A DNA stretch of 64,000 nt from Lingula anatina (lineage: Eukaryota; Brachiopoda; Lingulata; Lingulida; Lingulidae). The notes beneath the pieces were generated by a model. It had not been told where the DNA came from, did no database searches, and worked only from the letters and a program-made list of their open reading frames with translations. Below, in pieces: positions 1 to 13,510 of this stretch. Position 1 is the first letter of the stretch; each line of letters opens with the position of its first letter. The position numbers and the translations under genes were made by a program. Location of the stretch: the NCBI RefSeq assembly GCF_001039355.2, contig NW_019776114.1, positions 1 to 64,000 of the forward strand. The letters are read 5' to 3'.

Positions 1-1558
1 CAGCGTGCAGCGGCTAATTACAAAGGCTATCAAAGTAAATCAACCAGTTAATCTGGTCCTCCCAAAAGCCTAAGTCCCTACCTAACGTACGGGCAGCTAC
101 TGGTCTACGGCCATAAAAGTGGTTCATGCCTGAGTAGCACGTCCATCGTGCGACATTTGGAGGACACAAACAGCACGTAGAAGCTTTTCACTAATTACTT
201 GATTCATTCCCTGCGATCTAGCTACGTCCTAGCCAGACACAAGGAACCCAAAAAACCGTGCGTCCAAAACGTAGTTGGGATATAGGCTAAACACAAGTGG
301 TCAGACACTGTGAAGAATGATATTATCTGACAAAGTTTTAGTACTTTAACATAGAAGTCAATGCAATCCCCCGTGTTTTTCGTTTTGCATGTTCACACCC
401 ATTTGTGGTGAACTTGCCCGTTGCTAGACGTGCTCGACTGTAAGAATTTTAAGCTGGAGGTTCACTGAAGTGGAGCCGTGTGTGCAGAGCGGGTCTACAG
501 TCAGCATGGTAAGAAAAATTATTTTGACATTTTTGAAGCTTGAAGATGCAAATTGTACTTTTTTCAGTCACTTTTTTCTCAAATAATTTGCTATAGCGAC
601 AGACAACGCGAAAAAGAACATCAAGGGGAAAATTCTCGCAATGCTATATATCGTTGTGATCTGCAATATTGGCATCTTTCGTAGGCGCTGGCGGTACACA
701 TGGTTTTAGTCCCGACCGTCTCATCCGCCAGCTTTGCCGCCACATCCCCGTTACCGTTTCTCCTTCTTGGATAGAAGAGCCAGTGTTGCCATCTCTCCAA
801 CTAATAACTCATATAATATCAAGATGATCCACTAAGATTTTGGGGTATGTCGGTGCATTGGTGTAGGTGGCATTTGTCGCAATGCACCCTCGTCAAAATT
901 TTGTAAAATTAAATGCTAAATACTCCCTAACCAAAGGAACTATGGGAAAAGTTACTATAGGAGTCTGTCACAAAGTCTTATGCCTTTGGATTTGACCTTT
1001 ATTGCAAGGTCAAATGGGCCAAAATTTTGTAAAAATGGGAATTTTCTGTGAAAAATGTTTGTGCCTATTTTCAGAAACTACATGGATTCATGGGTTACTC
1101 ATAGGGTCTTCTTCCATCTTTCTGAGAATGGTGACAATTAGTGAATTGTCACATGTACAGGAGCAGCAGCTAAAAGATACCAAACAGAAAACTCTGTAAT
1201 TCTGGTACTGGAAAGCAAGAGACCTTTGTTTGTTGCAATCTGTAGAGCTTGCCAAGCACAACATGTAAGCAGTGTCTGTACATATAGCCGTCACCTGCAT
1301 CTGGCGTCGCCATCGTTGGCGTGCGCTTTCATTGATAATATGATAAATGGAAAATCATTTTGCCTTCAACTTACAGACCTGATGAATATCTGTAAAGTAC
1401 AGGTCGAGTTCTAAAACCAGCATGATAAGGCTACTTTTTCACTTTTTTTCTTTTTCTGCATACATGTATATGCAATACTGATAGCACGATAGGAAATCCG
1501 TTAGGCTTATTGTCTTGAAACTCACAGGAGTGATCAATCTTAATGAAATACAGGGAGA

Positions 1559-1898
1559 ACTAAATTGAAAAGTAAAAGTGTTCTTTCGACATATTCTGCA
1601 TCTTAACAATTTTGCTAGTTGATTGTATAAAAATCATGGTAAATCTAGTATCACGTATTGAGTAATAAAGTCTCAAAAATGTAAAATTGTCTTATATCAG
1701 TACAGTTTTTTAGATTCAATCTTTCACTATGTTCATAATCTCAACATGGAGAAAACTGGACATGGAGAAAATTGTTCTTTTGATATTTTTCCCATATCAC
1801 CAATTTTGTTAGTTGTTCATGTAAAAATGGTAGTAAATTGATTATTTCGTATTTTGTAAAAAAAGTGTTGAAAATTAAGACAAACTCATTTCAGTTAT
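1559..1898. repeat. Diverged direct duplication, ~195 bp period
   Basis: Two adjacent segments share the order of several words: a ttctttcgacatatt / ttcttttgatattt word, then caattttgctagttg / caattttgttagttg, then a taaaaatcatggtaaat / taaaaatggtagtaaat word. Identity looks near 70 percent by eye, so the event is old. Confidence 0.5.
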
Positions 1899-3442
1899 GT
1901 TATCTCTTTTTTTTTTTTACATATTGGCATTTTGGCAATTAAGTATATAACAAGGGAAATCATATGCGGATGGCCGGAAAGAAACTGTAGAAATGAACCA
2001 TGCCAATCTTTTTAAAATTAACTCTCTCGCGGCAATTCATCAATTGTTTATGGCCTCAGAAATATACAACATTGGTCAAAAAGGTTGTCCCACCCCTATT
2101 TCCATGCATTTTTATTTACAAACGATCACCTCACTGCTATAAATTGTTAGAAATAGTGCTTTTTATTACGGATACCATGTCTAACGTGATTAATGGGTTT
2201 AAAAATACAAAATAGTGGTGAAAATATACATATTTTATACCATTTAGTACAATTTATAAGAGGTACCCCCTCAAATCGACTGTTTCACTGTGACTTCTAC
2301 AGATGTAAAGAAATGTCTATAAAATTGAAAAGACGCCATCAAATGTCACCAAATTCACACACAATTTGCATTAGGGTGTGCTCGTTAAAAGTCACGTGCC
2401 TAACAGCGTGTGCGTCTACCGCGTACTGCAATTATCTCCTGTAGACGGCGCGACAAGCCTTCAACATGGACAACAATTCTGTTATGTGGGATATGGTCCC
2501 ATTCATCCTAAAGAGCGTGGCGGGATTGGTCAAGATTGTTTAGGAATTGGTTCTCCTCTGCAATGCACATTCCAATTTATGCCGCAGGTGCTCAGTAAGT
2601 AGGATTAACATCAGGACTCAAAGACGGTTGTCCCATCCTCATATATCCTTCCATATATATTTGTTCGAGTTCAATCTTATCATACGAGAGGTCGATGGGT
2701 CTTGGGTCTAAGCAGTTTGATGTCTGTATTTCCCTTTACAATTTTCCACTAACTTTTGCTTTTGTTATTTTTTTCATTTTATTTTATTCACATCAATGAT
2801 ATAAGTAAACATAGAGACACATTTTTAAAATATTTATGCTCAGATGTTTTAAGATTTTTTTATTTCTGTAAAGGTGTAATTTAGGCATTATTTTAGAGAT
2901 CAAAAACTTGAAATACAAATATGAAGTCTTTCAGATCCATTAATTGGAATATGTTCTGCCCCCAACGCGTTTTAGTCATTTTAACGGGCGTAAAATAATG
3001 TTTTATCATGTACTAATGTAATTTGATTCGGAACACATTTCTTTAACAATCATAGGTTGGACTATGACACCAACTTGGTTTTGTTGCGATATATCTCAGG
3101 CAGCAGCAAAGCAAGCAGGTTTAATGTTTTTTATTTCTTAAATCAAAATGGAACAAAGTACCTTCTAAATATCTCCGTCACTCAAATTCTAATTCCGTGT
3201 ATTTTTACGCCTATTATGACTGCAGATGCGAACTCCCCATTTGCTCAATTATACCATCCACGTACCTGGGTGTAGTTAAGACGGGCATTTTTTGTCGTGG
3301 TGCTACGGGCGTAAAATGGGGAAGAAAATCTGGCGCAGAGACTCCAGGCGTCGTGGTATACGACAGTCGTATCCGAGCAATTGTATACCGCTTTGGTACA
3401 ACCGGGCTCTTTACGTAAGATGGTAATTTACAATTGGCGTTA

Positions 3443-3611
3443 CCGCGTTCAAAACCGGTGTAACGAAATTGAAGGTCTGTGTAACAGAAAGTCCGCCCCC
3501 TTTTAAATTATAATTGTTAGGTTTAGTCTGACCAAAGTGGGTCAAAATCGGCGAGGCTCACCTGTTCAAGTGAATGGGAAGCAGACTATCTACCACGGGA
3601 GACTTTTTACG
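3443..3611 (-). repeat. Dispersed repeat R1, copy 1
   Basis: Reverse-strand copy of a ~150-170 bp element also found at 13743-13908, 32752-32903 and 39661-39810. Shared blocks, read in the orientation of the other copies, are tctcccgtg, cgcttcccatt, acaggtgagcctcgcc, gacccactttggtcagacta, taacctataac-like blocks and gactttctgttacac. The two ends are partly inverted copies of each other (gtgacagagagtc against gactttctgtcac in copy 2). That suggests a non-autonomous DNA element. No coding capacity is visible. Confidence 0.75.
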
Positions 3612-4084
3612 TGCGTGCTTGCTAACTTTGGTAAAATTCGGTGGTGAAAATGCGGTTTAACTTTATAATTATAATATTAAATGAGCAACTTAGTAAGTGG
3701 ATCATATATGATGATGTAACTCATATGTTAGCTAACGTTATGAAAATATTTCGGCTTGTGTTTGATAATTATCATATATAATTATTCGTTATTGTTTTTA
3801 AATTGACAAAACATTTTTGTGCATTTTTTCCTGTTTGATGTCTGTGCATTCGACACCTTTGCTGCCTTATTTTTTTATTTTGTCTTGGTTCTATCATCCC
3901 AGAATGTTTTAACATTATCAAAAATACATATTTCTTTGAGGTGGAGTCAAATTCTACTACAAATTCATGGTTGCTATAAACAGAAAAAGATCTGATATAT
4001 GCACATATGGACAGTCACAAATACATTTCTACTACATTCAAGTTATTTGATAGTACATGTATGCGTTTGCTTTTAAAGATGCCT

Positions 4085-6450
4085 TTGAACAGAGCGTGGA
4101 TTCCCAGCCCAGTCAAGAGAGCAGAAGCCACACACGTACCCTAAAGTTATAGAAGAGAACAGTAAACGAACAAACATTCAGTGCAAGGTGACAGTCGAAA
4201 ACCCAGCATATCTGTGTGCTAATAGAAAACAGAAAGGGAACCAACAGTCAGCCCATTGCAGAGAGATGGTCAACGAACAGTAAAGAAACTAACACCCAGG
4301 CCAGTCACAGAGACAGTCAATATACCAGTACCTTTGTGTGCTAAAACGGTACAAGAACCAATTTTCAGTCATTTGCAGTGATAAAGTTGACATAATGGCA
4401 CCTCTGTGTGCTACATGTAGAAGTGAACAATGAAGGAACCAACACAGTTCTATCCAAGGATACATTCGACAACCAGTACATATCTATGCTTGTAGAGAAC
4501 ATAAAAAAAACCAACACTCAGTCCAGTCAGGGAGACCGTCAACATACCAGTGCCTTTATGGGCTATAGCAGATCAGTAAAGGAACCAACACTCATTCCAG
4601 TGCAGGGATACAATTGACATACAAGTTCAAGCGCGTGATAGTAGAGAAGAGAAGAGAAACTTAGTGAGCTGTTACAGAACATGAAAAATCCCAACTCTGA
4701 GCCCAGTGTAGGGAGTGGGCGACTTACCAGAACCTTTGCGTGCAGCTAGAAAGTAATTAAGAAACCAACACCTTGTCCATAGCAGCGATACAAAAAAATA
4801 CCAGTACCTTTGGGTGTTGTCTGAAAACAGTTAAGGAACCCACTCACAGCCCAGCGTAGAGAGGCTGTAGACAAACAGGTGCATGCTTGCATGCAGGTTA
4901 GTCAGAGGTGCAGTTGACAAAGAGGTCTACCAGTACCAGTGCCAGTAGTAGAGAACAGAAAAGAAATTAACACTCAAGCCAGTTAGCAATACCTTGGGCA
5001 TACCACTGTCTTTGGGTGCTGTTACACAACAGAAATGAGCCAACACTCAGCTAAATCCAGCGGACAGTCTTTATACCCGTACCTTGGTGTGATAGTAGAA
5101 TAGGCATAGAAAGCAAGTTTCATTCCTGAGCAGGGATACATTTGACAAACCGGTACCTTTGTGTGCTAGAAGAGGGCAGTAAAGAAACCAATACTGAAGT
5201 TAGTGAGGAATGCATTGGACATACCACTATCTTTGGGTGCTGTTAGAGAACAGGAGGAGAAAACATTCAGCTTAGTCCAACAGGAGAGTGTACATACCGA
5301 TACCTGTGAGAAGGGTATTGATAGCAACTTTCAGTCCTGAGTAGGATACAACTGACAAACCAGTACCTTTGTGTGCTAGTAGAGAACAGTAAAAAAACAA
5401 CACTTAAGCTAGTAAGGAATACATTAGACATACAACTGTCTTTGGGTGCTGTTAGAGAACAAAAAATGAGCCAACACTCAGCTTAGTCCAGTGGGGCAGT
5501 CTACATACGGGTACCTTTGTGTGCTAGTAGAGAACAGTAAAGAAACCAACACTTAAGTCGGTCAGGAATGCATTGGAAATACCACCAGCTTTGGGTGCTG
5601 TTAGAAAGCAGAAATAGGAGGATCCCACACTCATATTAGGCCAGCGGGACAGTCTACATATGTGTGCTAGTAGAGAACTGTAAAAAAGCCAACACACGCT
5701 AGTCAGAAATACATTAGACAAACCATTGTCTTTGGGTGCTGTTAGAGAACAGCCAATGAGCCAACACTCAGCTTAGTACCCTCTTAGTATAGAAAGCAAT
5801 TTCAGTCCTGAGCAGGGATACAGTTGACAAATCAGTACCTTTGTGTGCTAGTAAAGGACAGTAAAGAAACAACACTCATGTCGGGAATGCATTGGACATA
5901 CCACCATCTTTAGTGTTGTTACAGAACAGAAAAGGAGCCAACACTCATCTTAGTCCGATACATACCGGTACCTTTGTGTGATAGTAGAGGAGGGTATGAA
6001 AGCAACTTTCAGTCCTGAGCAGGGATACAATTGATGTGTGCTATCAGAGAACAGTTAAGAAACCAACACTCAAGCCAGTACCTTTGTGTGCTATTAAAGA
6101 ATGGTAAAGGAAGGAACTTTCAGTTCTGAGCAGGGACACGGTCAACAAACCGCTACTGTAGTGTGCTGTCACAGAACAGTAAAGGAACCCTATCTCAGAC
6201 CAAGAAGAGAGGCAGTAGACATGTGAATGGGTGTGCTAGTAGAGAAGAGTAAAGGGATCAGCACTCAGGCCAATTAGAGGTACAGTTGACATATCTTTAT
6301 CTTTGTGTGCTGTTACAAAACGGTATGGGAACCAACAGTCAGCCTAGTGCAGGGATACAATTGACAAACAAGTACCTTTTTTGAACTAGTAAATAACAGT
6401 AAAAGAAATAAAGGGGCGGTCTACATACCAGTACCGTTGTGTCAGTAAAG
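4085..6450. repeat. Tandem array of ~71-bp units with three-unit higher-order structure
   Basis: Around 33 diverged units of roughly 71 bp share words such as gtacctttgtgtgctag, agagaacagtaaagaaacc, ccaacactcag and agggatacaattgacaaacc. In 4960-6130 three unit types alternate. Type A has caggaatgcattggacat. Type B has tgtctttgggtgctgtta. Type C has ttcagtcctgagcaggga. This gives a higher-order period of about 210 bp. The last unit (gtaccgttgtgtcagtaaag) runs directly into the start codon of the LRR-Roc-COR gene, so the array supplies at least the proximal 5' UTR or promoter. Short open frames inside the array are by-products of the repeat. Confidence 0.85.
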
Positions 6451-9400
6451 ATGGCGGAAATGAATGAAAACTTTGACCAAGAGGATGATGCACACCAAGC
6501 CTTTGATGGAGACATAGACAAGCTAGATATCCTTAAAAAACTGGATGAAGATCCTGAATACCAAGGACCAGGCACAGACCAGGTCGAAACATGGACAGAC
6601 CTAAACCTTAGAGGGCTACGAGACAGAATCCCAGACAGCATATTACGTTGCAAAAGCCTCAGAACACTTGATGTTTCCAATAACAGTCAATTGGACAAAG
6701 AGCAAATAGAAAAAATCTGTAGGCTCAAGACCATGGAAGAGTTAGACATGTCTAATTCCAGTATTTCTACAAAATCGCCCGACATAGACCTTTCTATAAT
6801 GCCACCTGATACATTACAACTTCAGATGCGGAAGACACTAAGACCGCCTGACGTGTTTCATGACAAGTTTCAAATGACTTTAGATGAATTTGAGCTTCTG
6901 CAAGAGGTCTTCACTACTACGATTTTTCCTCTGATATCACAACTCAAGAATCTGAAGAAATTAAATCTGTCTAATAACAACTTTAATCGTGTGCCGTTGC
7001 CATTGTGTGAGATCGTAAATTTGGAGTCCCTTGACATCTCGAAAAATTCCATTCGTAGAATGGCGCCTGAGATATCACAACTTGAGAACCTGAAGGAATT
7101 GAATCTGTCTGATACGGAACTGATTAATTACGCGCTTGAAGAAGAACTGTTCCCAGTTTGGAAATTGGTAAAACTGGAGATACTTGACTTGTCTTCAAAC
7201 TCCATCTCTACATTGCCACCTCAGTTATCACAACTTAAGAATCTGAAGAAATTGAACCTGTCTTGGAACGAGTTGAAAGAAATTGCGTTACCAGTGTGCA
7301 AGTTGTTGAGACTAGAATCCCTTAACCTTGCTGCAAACTCCATCAAGGCAGTACCACCTCAGATATCAAAACTTCAAAATTTAAAGGAATTAAACATATC
7401 TGATAATATTTTGAAAGAAATCCCCTTGCCAGTGTGTGAGTTGGTGAGACTGGAGGCACTTAACGTTTTGGGAAATCTAATCACTACAGTACCACCTCAA
7501 ATAGCAAAACTTAAGAATCTTAAGAAATTTAATCTGGCTTTCAACAGGATGAAAAAACTCCCGTTGCCACTTTGGGGTTTAATGACACTGGAGACACTTA
7601 TTCTTTCGGGAACCAACATCACTGAAGTGCCACATGAGATATCAAACCTCAAGAACTTGAAGGAATTAAACATGTCTGATAACAAGCTGGTAGAACTCCC
7701 GATGCAAGTATGTGAGCTGTTGACACTGGAGACACTTAACCTTTCGGGAACCAACATCACTGCAGTGCCACCTGAAATATCAAAACTTAAAAATCTGAAG
7801 GAATTAAACATGTCTGATAACAAGCTCGTAGAACTCACATTGCCTGTGTGTGAGTTGGTGAGACTGGAGGTCCTTAACCTTTGGGGAAACCACATCACTA
7901 TGATGCCACAACAGATATCAAAACTTGAAAAGTTGAAGAAATTGAACCTTTCTTGTAACTGGTTGGAAGAAGTCACGTTGCCAATGTGTGAGTTGGTGCA
8001 ATTAGAGACACTTGACCTTTTGAAAAACCCCATTACTACATTGCCTCATCAGATTACTAAACTTAAGAATCTGAAGGAATTAAAATTGGATAGAAAACAA
8101 TTGACACAGCCACCATTTGAAATAGCAGACAGAGGAAAGGACGCAATTTTTAGATACTTTCATGATCTTATCAGTACCAAAGCGACAACTTCCTCGAGAC
8201 TCCAGGTGCATATCCTTGGTGAAACTTGTGCAGGGAAGACAAGTTTGGTGAAGACCCTTACCTCTGGAAGCCCTTTTTTAACAGCTATAGCGGACAGAAC
8301 ACACGTCTTGGAGCAGATTGTGTGGTCGCCTAAGGAAGATGTTTTCATCAACATTAACGATTTTGGTGGTCATGACGTTTATAGAGTGGCACACAATTTC
8401 TTTTTAACCAAAGAAGCTCTTACTTTAATAGTGTTTGATCTCCAGGATGTAAATTTAAGATATAAACACTCAGTAGGAGACTGGATAGAAAATGTTTACG
8501 ATAGAGCACCAGATTCAATGATGTTACTCGTAGGTTCGCATGCAGACTGCATGAGCAACGAGCAGGAGCTGGAAGCCAGAAAAAAAGGGGTTTTGAGTGC
8601 TGTCATGTCTTACAAAGTTGACAAGGAATTCAAATTGAGAACAAGTTTGGAAGAATTAGAGAAGAAATCTGAATTCAAAGAGTTGTATCCACAGTCATAC
8701 AACGAAAAGATGAACCATATTAAAAAGCTAATTGAGAAACCACCACGCGTTGACAAAAGAGTTTTTGTCACTAGTTCTAAAACTGGATACGGAATAGCCG
8801 AGCTTAAGGAGGAGTTAGTACGAAGAGCCAAAGAAAATAAACTAGTACTTCCTGAAACATGGCTGCAGAAAGTAGAGGATATAGAGACAGCAAAACAGAA
8901 TAGACAAGACCCTTTCCTAACCCTGGATTCCCTTGCCAAAATGTCGGAGAGGGGGCATGACGATGCTCAAAGAACTGAAGACGTGTTGAATTTTCTTCGT
9001 GGCACAGGTGCTGTTCTTTGGTTCAAAGACAAACCGTTGCTGAAGACTTTCATATTCCACAGACAAGAGGTTTTCATTGATATATTAAGAGCAGTCCTCC
9101 GCCACGATATTGATTTAGTTCTTGCGTATGGCACCAACCCTTTCAACAAGAAATACACTGAACGAAAATTTAAATGTGCAAGGGAAGATGTACTGCGAAG
9201 AGGTGTCGTCAGTAAAACCATGTTGGAGTGTTTGTGGTGGCGATTTAACTTTGGAAAAAGTGGTCTCGACGCTATGTTAGAATTATTAGAGAACTTTGAA
9301 ATTTGTTACGTTGTGAAAAGTGATGATGAAAACCGATACCATTTTCCATGGCTTCTGAGGGAAGATCAACCCGAATGTATTTCCTCAAAATGGCCCGCTG

Positions 9401-11047
9401 TTCCAGCCAGACAGAAGTTGCAGATTTCAACAGAGATCCATTTTCCAACCGCCTGTCCTCCTGCTCTCTACGAAATGGCAGCAGTCCATCTTCACGATTG
9501 TTTAGGACATTACAAATCAGCACGACAAGACTGGAAGGATGGTTTTTACGCTGAACTCGACAACCAATTTCAAATGTGCTTTGAAAGAAGAGTCAGTGAA
9601 AAGTCATCCAATGGAATTCTTCGACTTTCCATACGCGGCGAAGATCCTGTTAAACTGAAGGAGCATTGCCTGTTGATATTTCAGAAACTTATAAATCTTG
9701 TTGGGAGAGAATGCCCCGGTTCTCCTCGTGATGAATATGTGGTGTGTCCTCACTGTGTACGAGAGCAGAAAAACCTACCAACTCTCTTTGATGCCCCTAA
9801 AAACATACTGAGTGTTTACCTTGAAGAACAAGCACCTTATCATCCGTGTCCCGAGGAAAACCCCAACACCTTGGCTTCAGCAGACTTCTTCTATCCAGTT
9901 ACACAAGGTAAATAAAATTCTGTTGTGATATCATATTCTATAATTTAGTTGCTTATCGCGTTTGAACAGATGCATCTATTCATTAACTTGAATGGATTTA
10001 TTATTTTGATATCATGAAGTTGGTGCATGTGTGCTTGTTATTATGAAAAGCCATTATATATGTTTTCAAAGAAATATTTAGGTTATCGATTTTTTCTTTC
10101 CATTAAACCTGAAGATGAAATTCTTTTTTTTAGGGAAAATGACAGTTTTGCACTGTACATCCCTTGAAAAACATGCCAACCATACTTTGAAGGTCATTCG
10201 TAATACATTCAATGGTCTCCGCAAGATACTAAGTCGACTCTGTAAAGCTGGTATATTGACTGAGGAAGAAAAGAAAGCAATCCTTGAGCCAGATGCAGAT
10301 GATAGACTTTCAAGTTTTCTTAAAAGGAAGAGTGATCTTGCGTTTTACGTGTTTTGTGGTGCTCTCCATGACAGTGGAAATGCAGAAACAGCTTGGATGT
10401 TGAGGTAGGTCTTTGAGAGGTCATGTTACACAGTAGCCAATCTTACATTGGTAATTCAGCTAAAAAACCTACTTTCACCAAATATGAGTTATGATAGCCA
10501 CTGTCTTGGCCTGACTTGATACTGAATACAAAGATATTGAAATATTACTGACACATTATAATATGGATAGTTTTTATTCAGAAGAAAGAATGGGCCAAGA
10601 CGACTCGCACTTGAAATCGACTCAACTTTCTATCTCTGATCGCTCGCTGAATATTTTCTTTAATATTATAAGGTTACCCGACTTTGCTATGAAGCTTCCA
10701 GAACATGCCCTCGGCGAGGTATTGGAGAGGTTGTTGGAAAAGAAGGCGATAACACGACAGGACAGGGATGCCGTGTGGCGTGAACCTTACAAAGAGTTGA
10801 GAATATCAGCACTAGTGAGGAAGCTTAGGGAAGGAAAGAGAGATTACGAGGCAGAGCGTGCCTTTAATGAATTTGGGGATGCCATAGATGAAGAGATTGC
10901 CAAGCAGAATGTTTCTAAGGTGTGCAACCTTTGTAAACTGTTATTTTCCTTATGATTGTTAATATTTTAATAAAAATGATAATTTTATTATTTTTGCAGG
11001 TCAGGGAATATGTTAATATTATTTCCATATTTGTCTATATAATTTAA
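6451..11047 (+). CDS. LRR-Roc-COR (ROCO family) protein with C-terminal CARD-like domains
   Basis: Predicted intracellular GTPase-scaffold. Exons are 6451-9907, 10134-10404, 10673-10919 and a less certain last exon 11000-11047; phases agree and give 1339 aa. The ATG at 6451 has a strong context (aaagATGg). Residues ~50-545 are leucine-rich repeats, mostly eight tandem 46-aa double-LRR modules. The Roc GTPase has a P-loop GETCAGKTS at ~590, the switch II motif DFGGHD at ~637, SHAD as G4 at ~696 and SSKTG as G5. A COR-like region follows to ~1040. Exon 2 matches the CARD pattern (ILTEEEKKAIL, then RLSSFLKRKSDLAFYVFCGAL and an AETAWML end). Exon 3 looks like a second, weaker CARD (ITRQDRDAVW, RISALVRKLREG). 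Roc-COR proteins include LRRK, DAPK1 and MFHAS1; MFHAS1 is closest in the LRR-Roc-COR part. The last exon could instead be a read-in of a longer 3' end. AATAAA lies at 11266. A role in cell-death or immune signalling is inferred from the CARDs. Confidence 0.85.
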
Positions 11048-11265
11048 TCTTTTTTGGTGTGTGTGTACTTTTAGTGATTTGGTCAGAAATGAGTAAAAGG
11101 CTAGCATGATATTAATACTGCTACCTATAAAACGTATGCATATTATAACCATACTTATTTGTGTAATTTCTTTGGGCTACATACTACGTATCGTTTTGCA
11201 AGTTGCACGTTGCAGATATGCCCATATTTAACTAGGATAGAAGATATTTTGGGCTTTAGTATTTA

Positions 11266-11271
11266 ATAAAG
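11266..11271 (+). terminator. Candidate poly(A) signal of the ROCO-CARD gene
   Basis: AATAAA about 220 bp after the proposed stop at 11047. A second hexamer near 10969 lies inside the last intron as modelled and would matter only if exon 3 were terminal. Confidence 0.4.
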
Positions 11272-13510
11272 TGTAGGGTATTTGACCGAGCCCAGAGTCT
11301 GTCAACTGTACAATGAGTGACATATTATAATTAACAGATTATTAGACACATGTCAGAGTTGTATTTTCTTGTTTCACAGACGCACTAGATTCCATCGTCC
11401 AACGCTATTAAGATCAACAAGGAGCATAAAGATGTCCGTCATTGCAGCCCACTGCCTGACAAACACGATACAATTTATTCTCTGAAGTGACTGTATAAAG
11501 GGGATGCTATTCGACCTGACTAGCAGGCTGAAAATTCCAACAGTTGATCCTGAGAGAAACAACATTTAACTCTGGATATGGTGAGTTGGAATTCACTAGA
11601 CATTTCTTGGCACAGCAAAGAATAACTAATCCAGTTATCACAGACAGGGTCTTTTGTACATTTATCCTAACTAACAAGAAAAGATGAGATTTCTATGACG
11701 CTTGAAAGGGTGAAATTACCAGAAAATACTCGCTTTCCCGCACTTCTCTGCTACAGATCATCTCGCTGCCATCTCCTGCTGACTTCAGTCCATCCACATT
11801 GAGTGCGACATGCATAACTCCCTTATATGTACCTGAACATTACAGTATGAATACTGGTGAAACACAATCGGATTGAAGTAATGTAAATAACTTATTGTTC
11901 TGTATATAGTTTGCAGCATAGAACCTGTTATAAGTAGTCAGGTCATTGTTTTACTTTAGTACAGGAATTGTAGCTGATGTTATATTCGATTATTGACGCA
12001 ACAATATTATATACACATATTCTTATCTTGATGTCAGAAACAAAATGTACAGTATATATGAACACAAATGCGCCCCGTGTATTTTTTATTTAGTAAATTG
12101 TATAAAAAAGTGCAACTATTCAGATACAGTGTTAAGTAGAAACTATGATCCTAGATAGAAAAGTTTTGGCCATATGCCATTTGAATTCAAACTTCTTTAT
12201 CTCTTCACGTCGTGCTCTCTGACCACAGAGAGCATTATAGTCCAGCAATTTGGTGCAAGAATCGTGCACGTTTACCTGCAAGCATGACATTTGGCACAGT
12301 ATTGTAGAGAATGGGATTCTAAGCAATTTTGAATATATAGGGGCATGTCTAAAAAGTCCAATGTCGCCGCAGTGGCTAGTTAAAAGAAATACAATGTACA
12401 CTATAGCCTTTGTCTGGAGAGAAGATTGTGCTGGGTAAAGGGTTTTATTGTAAGATATGACAGACGTTTATGGTATAAGTTTTATTTTAGCTGATTAATA
12501 TTAAATCTGGCCACTGTTTCACAAAAAAAGTTACATAGTCACGTGCCAAGGTTGCCTGGTCACATGCACGCAGATAACCCTATCAGGAATATTGTTACCT
12601 TACTTTGGTCAGCTGGGCCTAGTTTTTGCGGACAGATTATAGATCTGACTGAAAAGTTTTATTATTTCCAAATCGTGCTTTATTATTTGGCAATTCTTTC
12701 CTAACAGCAACCTCCATTCTTTCAATGGGCAAGTGCAGAAATGCTGTTCATTTTGTCCTAGTTTAGAATATTTTATTATCTTAGATATATGGATTTACAA
12801 AAAAAATAAAAGAAATACAAATCTGTTCTGAATTGCATGTAGGGAAGTTTGGCATAGTCAAACGTTAATTTATGCCGACGGTCTAACACTTACAAATAAG
12901 CTCGTAGCTTTGGATTCAACAGTGCAATTTTTTTCGGGAGGCAGGCTTCCCTACTAGCCTCGGATTTCTCCTCGCTATGTCGAGTTGATGTCAGAAAAAT
13001 AAGGAATTTATTACTTAATTAGACTTTCATCACATTATCTAGATGAGAGACTGTAAGGTGCACAGACACAAATAAAAAATAAGAACTTGTAAATTATATA
13101 TGCACATTAAATGATGTCGGAGACAAATTTCATTTTATCCATAAATGGCCTTACTACAGTATGATTAGGCAGAAATACATCAAAAGATTTAATTATACAA
13201 AGTCAAGCGTCTTCAAACTAATTGAACTGTTATCACTCAGCAATGCCTCACAATAAAACAACTTAAGAAAGTACGTAAAATGTGCATTTGAGCTAAGATT
13301 ATTAGCGTCAGTCCGACGAGTTATTATATGTATCACTAATAGAAAAGTAGTAGTTGCAGTTGCATTGTTGTTGTTGTTGATATGACTTTATATTTTCACT
13401 GCATTTTCTTCTGATGATCCGAGGGTAAAGGGTTTGATAAATTAAAATTCTTATACGTTGGGTGAATTTCTCACATCTTGTGGCCATTGTACTTGCCAAC
13501 TTTTATTTTG

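Larger units (their letters stand above)
1..4080. other. Gene-less left flank
   Basis: About 4 kb of AT-rich sequence without a convincing exon. It holds a diverged direct duplication (about 1559-1707 against 1758-1898, both with a core like ttgtt/ctagttg followed by taaaaatggtagtaaat) and one copy of a dispersed repeat at 3443-3611. The open frames here are short, lack splice context and do not resemble a known family. A stretch at 2466-2600 reads weakly as protein in two frames but contains a stop in the better one. Unannotated first exons cannot be excluded. Confidence 0.6.

Noticed and set aside
4408-4617. Possible small protein in the tandem array
   Set aside because: The frame is made of the 71-bp unit and breaks in other units.
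7497-8033. 178-codon antisense frame in the LRR region
   Set aside because: It is the complement of repeated LRR codons, so it stays open by periodicity; the sense strand is clearly coding.
4085-8090. Idea that the 71-bp array is derived from the LRR-coding repeats (69 bp per LRR)
   Set aside because: Periods are similar but no shared words in either orientation were found.
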